Source of the DNA: Corylus avellana
Lineage: Eukaryota; Streptophyta; Magnoliopsida; Fagales; Betulaceae
DNA length: 64,000 nt
Direction of reading: 5' to 3'
Assembly (NCBI RefSeq): GCF_901000735.1
Contig: NC_081542.1
Location: 48,958,993-49,022,992 of the forward strand
A model generated the notes under the pieces. It did not search any database, was not told where the DNA came from, and saw nothing but the letters and a program-made list of their open reading frames with translations. Position 1 is the stretch's first letter. Each line of letters opens with the position of its first letter. Shown piece after piece: positions 36,696 to 48,561 of the stretch. The position numbers and the translations under genes were made by a program.

Positions 36696-37130
36696 ACTGG
36701 CCCCCTCTTCCAGTCTCACAATCTCCAAGTCCCTCCCCATCTCTCTGATCTCTCTCTCACTCTCACAGTTGCGTGGATTGGTTGTGTCTCACACTGTCAT
36801 TGTGACATTAATGCTGCATTTTATAGAGAGAGTAGAAACGCCGCATCTACTTTTGTTTAATTTTTTTAATATACTTTGCTTAATCAACTAATATACTACA
36901 AGTATAAAATAAAGACTAAATTAGATGCTCTAGCTTTTGAACTGAAAGTGCATCATTCAAACCTTTATTCTATGATTTTTGTAAGGGAAGGCTGCTACGA
37001 ATCTTATTTTTGGGTCTTCACAGTATGTGTTATTAAATTAGGATTCAGAATAAGCTTCTTAATTTCTCTCTCAAGCACTGCTATGTGGTAAAAGTACTGT
37101 CTCCTCGTGAGCCACATTAATTAGAATGTT
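36696..37130 (-). pseudogene. 5' end fragment of an E-like gene (promoter and first 15 codons)
   Basis: The ATG at 36740 opens MGRDLEIVRLEE, nearly identical to the start of E (MGRELEIVRLEE); homology stops about 45 nt into the coding region at 36696. Upstream of the ATG the sequence follows the E and B 5' flanks, with a TATA box on the minus strand near 36818-36824 (CTATAAAATGC). The rest of the gene is absent. It is the scar of a partial duplication or deletion next to the LTR at 35917-36603. Confidence 0.7.
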
Positions 37131-38268
37131 TTTCAAAATTATTATATATAGTTTTATTTGGGATTTTTTTTTTTAAAAAAAAAGGCCTAGTCTTTCAACA
37201 TCATGTACAAATAATTACGCTTTGGCACATAGTCTATTCACATTTAAGAAAAAGTTAAACGGACACTGCTAAATAAACCTACAAAATTAAATGTTTACGG
37301 GCCAATGGAATAGGCTTGCAGGAGCATGGGCTTTAGAAAATGGGCCAAGAATTCTTCTACCTAGAAAGCACGATCGACCTGTCCTTCTGATACGAATTTT
37401 CGAGACAGTGATACGAGCCAATGATATGACTCGGGGTGGGGCAGATCACCAGGCTGGCAGGATTGAATTCGATTTCGCAGAATTGACGAGGACTGAGAAT
37501 TTGTAGTGTTGCTGCCGTGGAGGCTTCTGACTCTCAGCAATTTTTTGAGTGACTATAACATACCATGTTTGTGGCTGTAAACCTTGTACTTTTTTGGCGC
37601 TGTATCATGCATGTAAGCCTTCTTCTTTTTTTTTTTTTTTTTTTTTTAGTGTCGAATCACTCAATTAATACTTAAAAACTTACCAAAAATCAAAGAGTTG
37701 AGTTGAAATTTACAAGAAACTTCCCTATGGGAATGGAATCTCAATAGTTCTTGTAAATTGAGGGTGTATTGCATGAGAAATAAGGAAAATTATTGTTTGG
37801 AGTACATACTACAGCTTTTAATTATTACACTTCCTTTTTTTTTTTTTTTTTTTTTTTTACAAATTGATGTGATAATTCTAATTATTACAATTCTTTTTTC
37901 TTTTTTTTTTTTTTACAAATTAATGTAATAATTTATAATTGCAGAACTAATTACGAGTACGAATGATAAGTCAATCACTAATTAATTAATTGACCAATTA
38001 ATCAGCTTTTTGTTTAATTATTTTACAAAGTATGTGCTGTGACGTCAATTTATAAGTAAATTTGTAGTAAAGACAGTACTATATATTATCGTAGCAGCTT
38101 TCGAGAAATAAAATTCCAAGAAAGAATGTTCTTAATCAATCTCAGAGAGAACTTTAGACACTCATGAAGTCGACATACGAAGGGAACAGCGGAAAGAAGA
38201 CAACTTATTTGTTGAAAAAAAATAAGTTTGATGAGAAGTCAAGCCATATATAATTTTTCATTATTTTA
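37131..38268. other. Intergenic DNA, no gene recognised
   Basis: AT-rich, with poly(T) runs near 37627, 37838 and 37895. The stretch 37300-37506 has higher GC and an open frame without recognisable domain; part of it recurs near 30803. Confidence 0.45.
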
Positions 38269-38269
38269 T

Positions 38270-38410
38270 TATGAATTAGCAAAGTTCATATTGTCATACA
38301 GAACGTGATCATAAAGCCTGCCCATCAGGAAAAGAGTTATTGCTTCTTGCTGGCTAACTTGTGGGTTGTGCAGAACTCTCACATCAAGTGTCAGTAGATC
38401 TTGCCCTTAA
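38270..38410 (-). pseudogene. 3' end remnant of an E/G-like PGG gene
   Basis: On the minus strand it encodes only the last residues KGKIY and stop, matching the end of E, followed by 3' sequence shared with the G flank (TTGCTAATTCATAATAAAAT-like). Homology ends at about 38408, where GC-rich retroelement sequence begins, so the gene body was lost or displaced there. Confidence 0.6.
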
Positions 38411-39474
38411 AACAAATGGAAAGATGGAAAGATGACTAGGGCTGACGTGGGTTGTGCTGACATCTGACACGTGGTAGAGGACTATGGCTAATGTGGCGAG
38501 CACTCTGAGGGACACGTGGCAGATGGAAAGATGGAGAGCATCTGGTGCGTGTGGTGCACGTGCCAATGTCTGCTGCCGCGTGAGGTGAGTGCATCTCACG
38601 CGCCAGGAAGGAGTTTGGCGCGTGAGGCCCACGCGCAGAACATTCAGCCCAGAGCGTGGCGGCACGTTGTGCATCCAATGGCAGCGTGCTTGGAGGAGAT
38701 TTGACCATCGGTGCAGAATATGTAGAATGGTGCGGAAACCGGGCTAATCCAATTGACATGGCGGCACGTGGAGGCATTGCGGCGGCGCGTGGATGGAAAG
38801 GCAGCACCTAATGGCGGCACGTGTGGGCGCGTCGGAGTGTATTTGGCAGAGATCTCGACGGATCTAGACTTATCTGGCCCTGTTTTATCGGTTGGCGCTA
38901 CCGCGGATGTGATCGGAGGTTTGTGGAGGTGCATAAAGGAGCGAATAGATTCTTAGGCGAGTCTTGTCGGCATGTCGAGGAACCCTTGGGACGCGTGCAG
39001 AGGCGCATTTACTTACATACATAACCTTCTAGTGGTGCATGTGAGCACGTGAAAGCCTGGACGCTTTAGATCTCTTTGGATCTATACTTGGCGCCATCTA
39101 AATTGTTGTTGGCGACAGAACCTTCTGGTGGCGCGTGTGAGCGCGTGGAAGCTTGGACGCTTCAGATCTTTTTGGATCTGTACTTGGCGGCATTTGAACT
39201 GTCGTCGGCGAAGGAGCGTGTAGCTCTGGCAAGGGCAGTGGCGGTGCAGAAAAAAAAAAACTAGCGGAGACACATGGCGGCACGTCGGAGGGCCTGCAAG
39301 AACTCCGGATCTATAGGCTGGCACGATTTTGAGATTATGGGCAACATAAATTTTGGTGGCGCTTGATGTAGGGTGATGAGACTAAAATTCGACAAAAAGA
39401 AAATGTCAGAAAAGATGTTTATTGAAGGCCACAGAAAAGTGACTCTGATACTATGTTAAATAGCTTTAATACCA
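38409..39474 (-). mobile_element. GC-rich internal part of an LTR retroelement, truncated
   Basis: A GC-rich island in AT-rich surroundings, dominated by GGCGCGTG/CACGCGCC words. Next to its right end, on the minus strand, TGGTATTAAAGC (39474-39463) resembles the primer-binding site complementary to initiator methionine tRNA, directly after an LTR-like sequence. Open frames exist on both strands but none matches gag or pol. It contains a 96-bp tandem repeat (39023-39214). Confidence 0.45.
39023..39214. repeat. 96-bp tandem repeat, two clear copies
   Basis: Copies start with AACCTTCT at 39023 and 39119. They differ mostly where the second has CG and the first has TG or CA. A more diverged third copy may lie near 38815-38885. 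Confidence 0.7.
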
Positions 39475-39715
39475 TGTTAGAATAATGTAGAGATATAGAA
39501 GAGCGGAAAAATAATAAGAAGAGCGGAAGTACACAAGAGACTACATTGTATTGATATTAATTGATCGATATGAAGGACTACAAATGCCTTTATTTATAGA
39601 GAGCCCATGAGTGATAAGCAAGTAACCTAATAGATTAAGAAAATGTAATCCTAGTAAACTTAGAATACATAAGAAAATAAATAATTCTAACATAATATTC
39701 TTAACAATTCTAACA
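39475..39715 (-). mobile_element. LTR of a Copia-like retrotransposon (241 bp)
   Basis: The ends are TGTTAGAAT and ATTCTAACA, a 9-bp inverted repeat with TG/CA termini. On the minus strand it is followed directly by a tRNA-Met primer-site-like TGGTATTAAAGC, as expected of a 5' LTR. No second LTR is seen. Confidence 0.55.
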
Positions 39716-40104
39716 CTTTTCAATCGCATGCTAACACGTGTCAACAAATTGTAAAAGAGTTGTACGTCTAGTATTTTTCTTCCCTTAAATAATATATTTT
39801 CCACAATTTAACGATGTTTAGCAATTAGAAGTCCACATAGACATTTTGTTTGCTAGTACTCATCTCCATTTTGCTTCCTTTGTTTTCCTCTCTATTTCGT
39901 CTTTTAGTTTCTTCGTATTGAGAAACTGTTAGAGGCAATAAGTAAAGAATAAAATGCTCTTCATTTAGAGTAAAATGGAAATAATTTATTTTACGGTTTA
40001 AATTTTATTTTGTATATATATTTAATATGCATCTCTTAAAATGGAGAGGACTGATCCGGTAATTAAAGACTTCTTTTTGCACCACCTAAACCAAAAGATT
40101 TTCT

Positions 40105-41196
40105 TTTTTTTTTTTTTTTTTTTTGGTACCAGACCAAATTTCATTAAAACATAAGAAAGTTATAGGACAGACACATTAAGCTAAGCAACTTAGACAGATT
40201 AACCCAATCCGACCAGACTATAAATTCCTCAAAGAAAGTGCAGATGGAAGGCATCTGCGAATGCAGCTCGAGAAACCCCTTGCCACGGCGCAATCTGATG
40301 GACTTATCCATCGGGAGTACGAATACTCCATAGAAGCATCTAAACAGACTTTCACAAAAGCCATGGAAATTTAGATGCACGGTAACAGTGGAAGAAAGGT
40401 TTCCAAAAAGAAACCAAAAAGAAAAGGAAAAAAAATCCACTACACTTATAAGAAGTCTAAAACCTAATCGGATTGGAGTTAACAAAAAACAAAACAAACA
40501 AGTGACAAAATAGTAACACAACAACGTTACAGAGCATAAAAGCAAGCTAAAAAGCAGAGTAAAATGTCCAAAAACCAACAACGGAGGAGAAGTCTGAGAC
40601 GCTCGAGCCCATGAAACTGGAGAGGGAACCAGAAGATCGGCGTAGTAGGTGGGTGGAGGTGGAGCGGTGAGAAAGAGGCCTCACATGCCGGCGCGTGGGG
40701 GGCACACGCCCGCGAGTAAGATCTACTCGCTGGCGCGTGTTAGACACGCTTCGGCGCGTGGAGGTCGGATGGGCGGATCGCTGGTGGCAGGCATTGGCGG
40801 AGACGGCCAGGAACCCTGTGGAGCGGCTCGTGTGCATCCAAGACTTCTTGAAATCAAAAGAATAGATTTTGAAGAAAACATATCCAAAGATTTCAAGAAA
40901 AAAGCTAAACCCAGACTTGGAGCGGCTGAAGATGGTGAAGGTCGAAGATTTTGCGGTGGAGGATGGACCGTTGCAATTTTTGGACACAGATAAGGTCTCC
41001 AAGGAGGTAGATAGGGTCTCTAAAGAGACAATTTTAGCCTCTGAGGAGGCTAGAAAGGGTGGGAGAGGGGAGATAAAGGAAATAGAGAGAAAAGGGTGGG
41101 GGGAGGAGGAAACCATCGGCTTCCTCCAAGTCTGCCGAGAATGAGCTTGGGGGATGTTTATGGAGAAGAGAGAAGAGAGCGTTTCTAAAAAAAGGT
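40105..41196 (-). mobile_element. 1.1-kb non-autonomous retroelement, copy 2
   Basis: An insert with poly(A) (T-run 40105-40124) and a perfect 16-bp target duplication AACCAAAAGATTTTCT at 40089-40104 and 41197-41212. The unoccupied site, read in reverse, is present at about 63792-63810 in the other arm, which proves insertion. It aligns with 25547-26614 throughout. The minus-strand frame 41254-40547 (starting in flanking DNA) shares FLASSEAK, VSLETL, SKNCN, LEIFGYVFFKI and GFLAVSA with copy 1. No reverse transcriptase, so it must have been mobilised by another LINE. Confidence 0.88.
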
Positions 41197-41333
41197 AACC
41201 AAAAGATTTTCTTGAATTTAATGGAACGGGCCGATGGATTGGACCCACATGCACGATTTTGGGCTCCTCTTATTAGTTGAAAAGTCAAATACATATGTAT
41301 AGTTTCTCATTGTTTTATCATGAATTAGCAAAG

Positions 41334-41433
41334 NNNNNNNNNNNNNNNNNNNNNNNNNNNNNNNNNNNNNNNNNNNNNNNNNNNNNNNNNNNNNNNNNNN
41401 NNNNNNNNNNNNNNNNNNNNNNNNNNNNNNNNN
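41334..41433. other. Assembly gap (100 N)
   Basis: 100 N at the place where exons 5 and 6 of gene F are expected from the G arm. Confidence 0.99.
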
Positions 41434-41616
41434 TTAATTAAATATGTGCCACGTGTCGATGTCTGATTGGTCCACGTATCAGTCCTAACGGTCAACTAAC
41501 GGATGGACTAATTTGGTCACTTATCAAAACCACAGGAACCTCCTGTGATAAAAGTGAAACCACATAGGAGAAAAAATAAAGTTAGGAAACCCCAGGGGGG
41601 TACGGAGTATTTAACC
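41434..41616. mobile_element. One arm of a Mutator-like MITE
   Basis: It closely follows the right arm of 26844-27299 and ends in GTATTTAACC; the other arm is lost in the adjoining gap. It is not present at the matching place in the G arm. Confidence 0.7.
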
Positions 41617-42037
41617 AAAAAAAAAAAAAAAAAAAAGGAGGTAGTTGTGCCTTGGGAATGTATTCGAAATTTTGCACTATCTAATACAATGACGTTTTAT
41701 GTCTTGGGGATGTATTAATATTTAGACTATCTATCTAGTATATTGAACTTTATTTTGAAAGTTGTAGTAGAATTAATGTTTGAAGTAATATATATACCCT
41801 ATGTGAAAGAAGAGTTAGGACAATATTGGAAATCATTATTCACTTTTTGATAATAAATTTTTTGTTAAGCATTGTTCCCTCTCTCTCTCGCTCTCTCTCT
41901 CTCTCTTTTTTTCTCCTTCTCTTGTTAATTATCGTTCTATATTATTCAATTTTGCCTTCTAAATCCAACCCTCAGCACTACTAGTTATTGGTTGTTGATG
42001 TAATAAAAAACAGATCGATAAAGTGAAGAGATCGCAC

Positions 42038-44181
42038 CTTTAGCTAGGCCACTCCATATAGCGCAGTTCATTCTTGAAATTGCTGCATTTTTGTGTAAAT
42101 GACATGGTTAGGAACATATTTCTAATAGTATATATATATACGAATAATATAATCAGCGTAAGTTGAGGGCTGGCTATAATTAATAAATCAAGGTAAATAA
42201 ACAAAGAAAAACTGAAGCACAGAGAATAGCAATCCATTCCACAAGTTTGCTCAAGCGTCTACAATTAGAAAGCTAAAAAGGGCAGACAAAACTAAATGAA
42301 TATATAAAAAATAAAAAATCCAAGACCCATATTTTGAGTCTACACGTGAGAAGATCGAAGTGCAAAATTATAGATTAAATGATCGACTAAATTCAAATCT
42401 TCCTATAAACTCAAGCTACGGGAACAAGTGATGGTTTAATATGATATCAGAGTCAAAAGTTTGAGTTTGAACATTGTTTCCATCAATTTACCCTCAATTT
42501 CTATTAAATATTTAATTTGTTGAGCCTCATATATTAAGAAGGAATTTAAGCGCACGCTAGTACTAGTTGAGTGGTGGTGGCAACATAAACATATAGATTA
42601 AAACGAAAAATGATAAATGCACAACTTTAACACAACTTTTCCCTTATGTGGTAATTTAAAAAAAAAAAAAAAAAAAAATCTTAAGCAATAACATCCTATG
42701 TGGTCCTTTTTTATTTGGTATTTTATTATATCAAAAAATGGTATTTTTCTTCATAATAATAACAATTTTTTTTTAATGACTATTTTTATGAAGAAAAATA
42801 CTATTTTTTTTAATAAAAAAAAAAACCAAATAAAAAAGGACCACATTAATGATATTGCTTCAAAAAAAATTTTATTTTTTATTTTGTTTTGTTTTTTTAT
42901 TTTTTTTTATTTTTTTTTTTTTTAAAGAGAAAAGCTGAGCCAAAGTTGTGCATTTATCATGCCTCGATTAAAATTTATTTATTTCTATAAATTTAAAATT
43001 TTTGTAACAAGTGGCAATTTAGCACAGAGAGAGCAATTAATGAAAGAATTATGAAACCGTAATGAAGTTGTATTTGAATCTAACCCAAAACAAAATCTCA
43101 GAAGAAGTTTACAGGTATGAGAGGATATCATCAAGATGGAATCCCTTGAATACAATTACCAGATGCATGTTCATTAAATTGGAGGAGGGTACGGGTGCCT
43201 TGGCCGCTCTCCAAATCTTCCATTCTACTTAATATTGTTTGGGCTTCCTCTTCATAATCCTCATGATAATGGGAAGGAAGGCCTATAATAAAAATGCGTT
43301 TTAGAGTCAAAGTAAATGGAGACACAGAAAAATAATGCTGTTGAGAGAAAGCACTTAACATATATAACAGTAAATCGTAGTTAATGCAACACAATCATAG
43401 AAGAGAGTCTTCATTTGGCCCAAGCGGGATGAACTCTTGAAAGCAGATCGCATTTTAGCTAGCAGGTAAGATATGTCATGTCATTGATTCCCTTTCTTGC
43501 CCCAAGTCCGTTGTCCTTTCCTAGTAACCAAGCGCCGGTTACTGTATTGAAAGATAGAAATTAACCGTTAAGTTTGCAATTAATTTATGTATCAGAACTT
43601 TTCTTTTTCATGTGTACATGTGCACGAGAGAGAGAGAGATACTGAACTGAAGTGTTGGCCGATGACAGCAATATGGAGAACGGACATGGTGTCACTTCTG
43701 TGGAAGTGATCACTTAGATTGCCAACTCTTTTAGCAAAATATTTGAGCAAAAATGACTGGTCAAGGGCGCCAGCCCTGTACACTGGGGCTTCCCCTAGTT
43801 GGTTCCGGGCCTCGAGTAGAGTTTTGAGTTCGGTCTCCTGAAGTTTACTAATCAAGTGGTCTGCTGCTTCAATGTTGCCGGTTGTGGCGACCTCGTGAAA
43901 AGTATTGTTACCGTGACTGTTCTGCTTAGACAAGGCTGCAAATATTTTGGAGGGTTCCTTTAGGAGACCAATAAAATGTCGGAGCTGCTCCGTTCTTTCA
44001 CTATATGCTGCAATATGAAATGGAGTGTCCATTTCGATCGTCAGAGGATCAAGAAGGCGGTGGGATATTTGTTGTAGAAGCTCTCCATACCCTTCCAGTC
44101 TCCCTCCATGGCCACATGATAAGGCTCCTTCAGCCCTGATAACTCCTTCAAAAGACTTGCCGCCTCTTCCTCGCTCCTCAT
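42038..44181 (-). pseudogene. Gene F: ankyrin-PGG gene copy, two frame lesions, 3' exons missing
   Basis: Exons: 44181-43648 (MRSEEEAASLLKELSGLKEP..., ankyrin repeats), 43541-43393, 43282-43160 and 42082-42038. Exon 1 is 534 nt where 535 keeps phase: a C was lost from a CCCC run near 44055, so the frame breaks after YNKYP. Exon 2 is 149 nt instead of 150, a one-base loss in the region for TCLHLLAK. Exon 3 (LPSHYHEDYEEEAQT...EDLESGQGTR) and micro-exon 4 (AISRMNCAIWSGLAK) are intact. Exons 5 and 6 would fall in the 41334-41433 gap. It is the inverted counterpart of G but shares none of G's lesions. Both lesions are single bases, one in a homopolymer, so sequencing error remains possible. Confidence 0.75.
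42611..42959. mobile_element. Foldback MITE in an intron of F
   Basis: It begins TGATAAATGCACAACTTT and ends with the perfect reverse complement (42942-42959). Most of the interior is a second inverted repeat around 42790 (GGTCCTTTTTTATTTGGT with its complement). Also present in the G arm (59557-59921), so it predates the duplication. Confidence 0.75.
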
Positions 44182-44265
44182 CTCTCTCTCTCTCTCACTC
44201 TCAAAGCTGCGTGGATGAGTTAAGTTTTGTCTCCACACCGTCATTGTGAGCGTGTGACAATGGTG

Positions 44266-44275
44266 TGTTTTATAG
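44266..44275 (-). promoter_or_regulatory. TATA box of gene F
   Basis: The minus strand reads CTATAAAACACACC about 90 nt before the ATG at 44181; identical in gene G. Confidence 0.6.
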
Positions 44276-45172
44276 ACTGGTATCGATCTGTCAATAGAGA
44301 GTGGAAAGGAGATCTACTTTATTTCGTTAGTAAATTAGTAAAGGCAGCCATAAAATAAAGAAAAAATTAGGTGCTGAAAATGCATGCATGGTTGGAGCCT
44401 TTATTCTAGGACTTTTGTAAGGGAAGACTCTTGTGAATCTCGTGTCTCACATGCATGATGTTGTGAGCCCTGTTACAACAGAGGTACTAATGCTTCAAAT
44501 TATTGACGTCGATCTGAAATTCACAAGGAATGGGAATAATATATATGCACCTACCATAACTAACTCATAAATTCGAACCCCATTAATAGAAGCATAAAAT
44601 AAAGGGTAATTGAGATGCTACTTTTGTAGGGAATTTTTATAGCGCTATAACTTTATTCCATGACTCAAGAATATATATAGGATTTGTTTTAAATGATTTG
44701 ATAATATAAACATTATTTGATATATAAAATTTAATTTGGACCATAAAATAGTTTGCAATAGAGATGATCTAATCCGACTTTTAATAATGGGAGACAGTTG
44801 CTAATATTTTTATTTTTATTTTTTATTTTTTGAGAAAAAAATCATATTTCATTTCATCAATGAGAAACTTGCCTATCAAGTACAAGCTCGTTAATACAAG
44901 ACGGGAAATTCTCAAGCCAAATATGTTCTTGGCATAGTGTAAATGCCAACTTAGCTAAACAGTGGGCCACTGAATTCCCCTTCAATTCCTTGTTATATGA
45001 AGCACCCTCCATTCCAACAATCTGGACAGCAGGATTTTCGTCCCGTGCACCATTGCCCCATAGCCACCCATCCATTTTTCTTCGTTGTTGAGAATGTTGA
45101 CTACAGCCTCCAGGATCACGTGCCTCCTCCCCAACCAGTGCCCGAGTTCCATCGCCTTCTAGGTAACTATTA

Positions 45173-45530
45173 TGATGCAGCGTGACTTAGTGGACTGTAA
45201 CGAATAACAACATTAAGCAGCAGATATGTATTTCTAGATCTTAATTTTATCAAAGATCTAAAAAATCTTCTTGAAAAACTAGATGCTATCTAAGTTTTGA
45301 AGGAAAACAAAGAATAAACTTAACTCTAAGTAATTTTTATTAAACAAACTCAATAATAATCCAAAATTGCGTTTCTGGAGGCTATAATCATGTATTTATA
45401 GACCCCCTGTCCGGACACCTCAAGGGCCCTGTTCGGACAGTAACTCCAGTAACTCCAAGATCGCAACCGTGTCCGAACATGGGGGAAGCCTATCTGGACA
45501 CCAAGTCTAGAAACCTCTTGATCTGCATCC
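45173..45530 (-). mobile_element. Solo LTR nested in the LINE RNase H, arm 1
   Basis: 358 bp that interrupt the RNase H frame after ATTEAI and match 56829-57187 in the other arm. There the ends are TGATGC and GCATCA, and TATAAATA promoter-like sequence lies inside. Present in both arms, so it predates the duplication. Flanks CGATA and TAATA only partly agree as a target duplication. Confidence 0.6.
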
Positions 45531-46923
45531 TATCGCCTCCGTTGTGGCTGGGTCCATGATATATCTCTGTGTTGAACTTAGAGTTGCTAGAGTCTTCCCT
45601 TCATGGTCCTTGGCTATAATCCCCATTCCCATCCTTTTCCTAGGTGTATCAACAGCTGCATCCCAATTTATTTTAACATAACCTTCGGGAGGTTTTTGCC
45701 AAGTGTTGTCTATGGGTCTCACCCTCGACGTAACTCCTACTTGCCGATCCAACAAATCTTGGTTGTGCGCCTGGACCTGCTCTTGTGCTGCGCGTACAAC
45801 CGCCGCCAGAGATGTCAAAACTTCCCCTTGGACCACAATGTTACGGCAATGCCAAATTTGTCTTGCGGAGACGGAAAAAAATTGCAGTTCATCTGAGTTC
45901 AATTTGTGAGTGAACTTCTCAAAGATTTCCACAAAATTCTCCTATGCACTAGAACATTTCTGGATCCTCTTACTACATTCAAGCCAGACATCTTGTGCGG
46001 AAGCACAACTCCACAAGGTGTGGCCCAACGATTCCGTCTCCAACCAACAAATGAGACGAAGTGGATCCTGCAAAATACCCCTCCTGTATAGATTCTCTCT
46101 AGTTGGCAGAATGTTGTGACAGGCATTCCACAAGAACATGAGCACCACAGTAGGACCTCGTACATTCCAAACCTCCCTCCAAAACTCTATGATGTAGCTG
46201 TTATTAGAACAGGTTCCTGCTTCCCTTTCCAACATGGATGATTCAAGGTGGTACCCACTACGAACTGAATAGACTTCGTTAGTAGTTCCAACCCATACCA
46301 TCTGGTCTCCTCTTCGCTCAGGACTGATCACCATTCCACAGATTCATTCAGCCTCCTCTGCAGAAAAGAGTTCCCGAATGTAGCTGTTTTGGATTTTGTA
46401 CATACTTAGAGCCATTACCCATCGGTCTTCCCAGATCGTTATGGAGCGCCCATCCCCCACTTGCTAAATCATACCCTCTTGGAGTAGTTTTCTGGTCTAC
46501 CATATGCTCCGCCATGCATACGAAGGTTTGTTACCCAAAGAGGAACTCAAGAAAGACCCCTAGGATAATACTTCTCTTGAAAAATTTTAGCCACCGAAAA
46601 GTGTGGGTTTTGAATAAGTCTCCACCCTTGCTTTGCTAGGAGGGCTTGATTAAAAATTCCAATGTCTCTAAAGCCCAATCGACCCTTATCTTTGGCCTTC
46701 CCTAACTTTTCCCAACTCATTGAAGATATCTGAGAAGTACTCTCCTTATGCTCTCATCAAAACCGCGACATCGTGGAATTGATCCGCTTGCACAAAGTTT
46801 TTGGGAGTTTGAAGACACTCATTGTGTAAGTAGGAATAGCTTGAACAACTGCCTTAAGAAGGACCTCCTTACCCGCTTGAGACCGAAAGTTTTCCTTCCA
46901 CCTATTGAGGCGCTCCTCAATCC

Positions 46924-48561
46924 TAGACTTTGCAAAACGGGTTACAGTGTCGACCTGTTATGACCCACCACCTGTTTAGCCTCAACACGTATATGACCCG
47001 TTTAATAAACAAGTGGAAACCCCAAACACAAATACGACACGATTAAATTAGCGGATTACCGTATCAACCCGTTTAACCCATTATTTTTTAGCGGCTCATG
47101 TCGGGTCGGGTCAACTTGACACGACCCGCTAAAAATAACAGGTTGATACAACCTGTTTAGTTCATTTACCCATTTAACATGATTTGACCCAAAAAGTGGT
47201 GTATTTTTAATTTTATTAACATTCAATAATATCACTTGGATTAATCAATATCAATTATACCCATAACTGATAACACAATCACTTACCAATTAAGTTAATA
47301 TAAAACCATGTTAAGAAAGAGATAGCAAAATCAAAGTAAGAAACAAAACTGAAACAATATTTCATTGTTACAACCCATATAGAAAACATAATGAGACTCC
47401 ACAAATATGCTCATTTCAAGGAATATTAATAGATTGTGCTCCAGAAGAACTTGGAATGTCAGAGGGATTGATATACGTTGTCAGAACATCCTCTTCTTCG
47501 TAATCCAACTTCATTTGAGTGTGTTCTATATCAAAAGATTAAGAGGAATTAATATGATTATAGTTTAATCAAAAAAATAATAAGTAAATGAAGAAATTAA
47601 ATATGCAAATAATTAATATTACCTTACTCTCCATATAACCAATCTCTAGTGCGAACTAGTACCTCAATTGAGTGTGTTCCCACTCATCTACACAAATAAT
47701 CGTTAATAACTTGTTTGTAGATAAATTCAAGTAATCTAATCATAGTACACTAGAAAATAAGTTGAACCCATGAATTTGAATGAACACAAAAAATAAGCAA
47801 CCAAGCACAGTCAAAATATTTAATCCTAATTAACCAATCCACATTCATGCTTCTGATTACTCCACAGACTAATACAAATCACTTACACGTACATTTACCC
47901 ACATCAAGTTCTATATGGGAAAACACACACTCAAAATTTTAATCACTAACCTTGAAGCTAAGCAGGAGAAAGTGTAGGATTGGTGAACTTCCAGTACAGA
48001 GGCTTCGAGTCTAAATCTGAAAAAAATAAAAATAAAAAAAATTGTTAACCTAGAACAGATTTGCTTGAATCAGTTAGCAATTTAGCATGTTCACGCGTTT
48101 GGTGAAATGATGCATTTGTCTTCATCATATGTGCTTGTGCTGATACATACAAAATAATCGACCCAAAACCAAAATCAGAGCAAGACAGAGATATACCGGA
48201 GCGTTAGTGCCCGTGGCCAGTGACCGTGAGTCACAAAATCGCCGGCTACAACACTCAAGAGAAGCTAGAGGGAGAAGCCTAGAAGGAGAAGAAAGTCTGC
48301 TTTGGGTGCTGTGTGTTGTATGGCGCTCAAAGGAAGGTTCGAGACTGAATTGAACTTAACTTAGGTTTAGGTTTTTTTTTTTAACGGGTTGGCGGGTCAC
48401 CCACGGGCCAAGCAGGTTGACCTACCATAAACAAAAATAAACGAGTCATAATCAGGTTGACCCGTTTATGACCCGAACCCGTTTAAGGTAAACCCTAACC
48501 CAGTAACTTTGTGTCATGTTCATGTCGGGTTGGCAAGTCGTGTCATGTTTTGCCAAGTCTA
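46924..48561. mobile_element. 1.6-kb hAT-like non-autonomous element nested in the LINE
   Basis: The outer ends read TAGACTTTGCAAAAC and GTTTTGCCAAGTCTA, inverted repeats with one mismatch. Inside both ends are clusters of GACCCG/CGGGTC. The LINE reading frame resumes outside (SFKGIQGRI on one side, EERLNRW on the other), with AGGATT shared at both junctions as a likely target duplication. No transposase was recognised in the AT-rich centre. Confidence 0.6.

Larger units (their letters stand above)
39895..46686 (-). repeat. Inverted duplication, arm 1 (contains F)
   Basis: Read on the minus strand this arm follows 55003-64000. Matching blocks: 46686-44800 with 55003-57560 (LINE fragment), 44520-41640 with 57840-60840 (F and G 5' exons, flanks and a MITE), and 41333-39895 with 63668-64000. 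Arm 1 has its own insertion at 40105-41196. The partner of 60850-63667 is missing at the 41334-41433 gap, where arm 1 instead has a Mutator-like arm. Confidence 0.9.

Noticed and set aside
38384..39324. Many overlapping open frames on both strands of the GC-rich island
   Set aside because: High GC lowers stop frequency in all frames. No frame shows gag, pol or other domains, and none is favoured.
42698..42925. Asn/Phe/Lys-rich frame in an intron of F (and 59671-59880 in G)
   Set aside because: It lies within a foldback MITE and is a translation of A/T runs.
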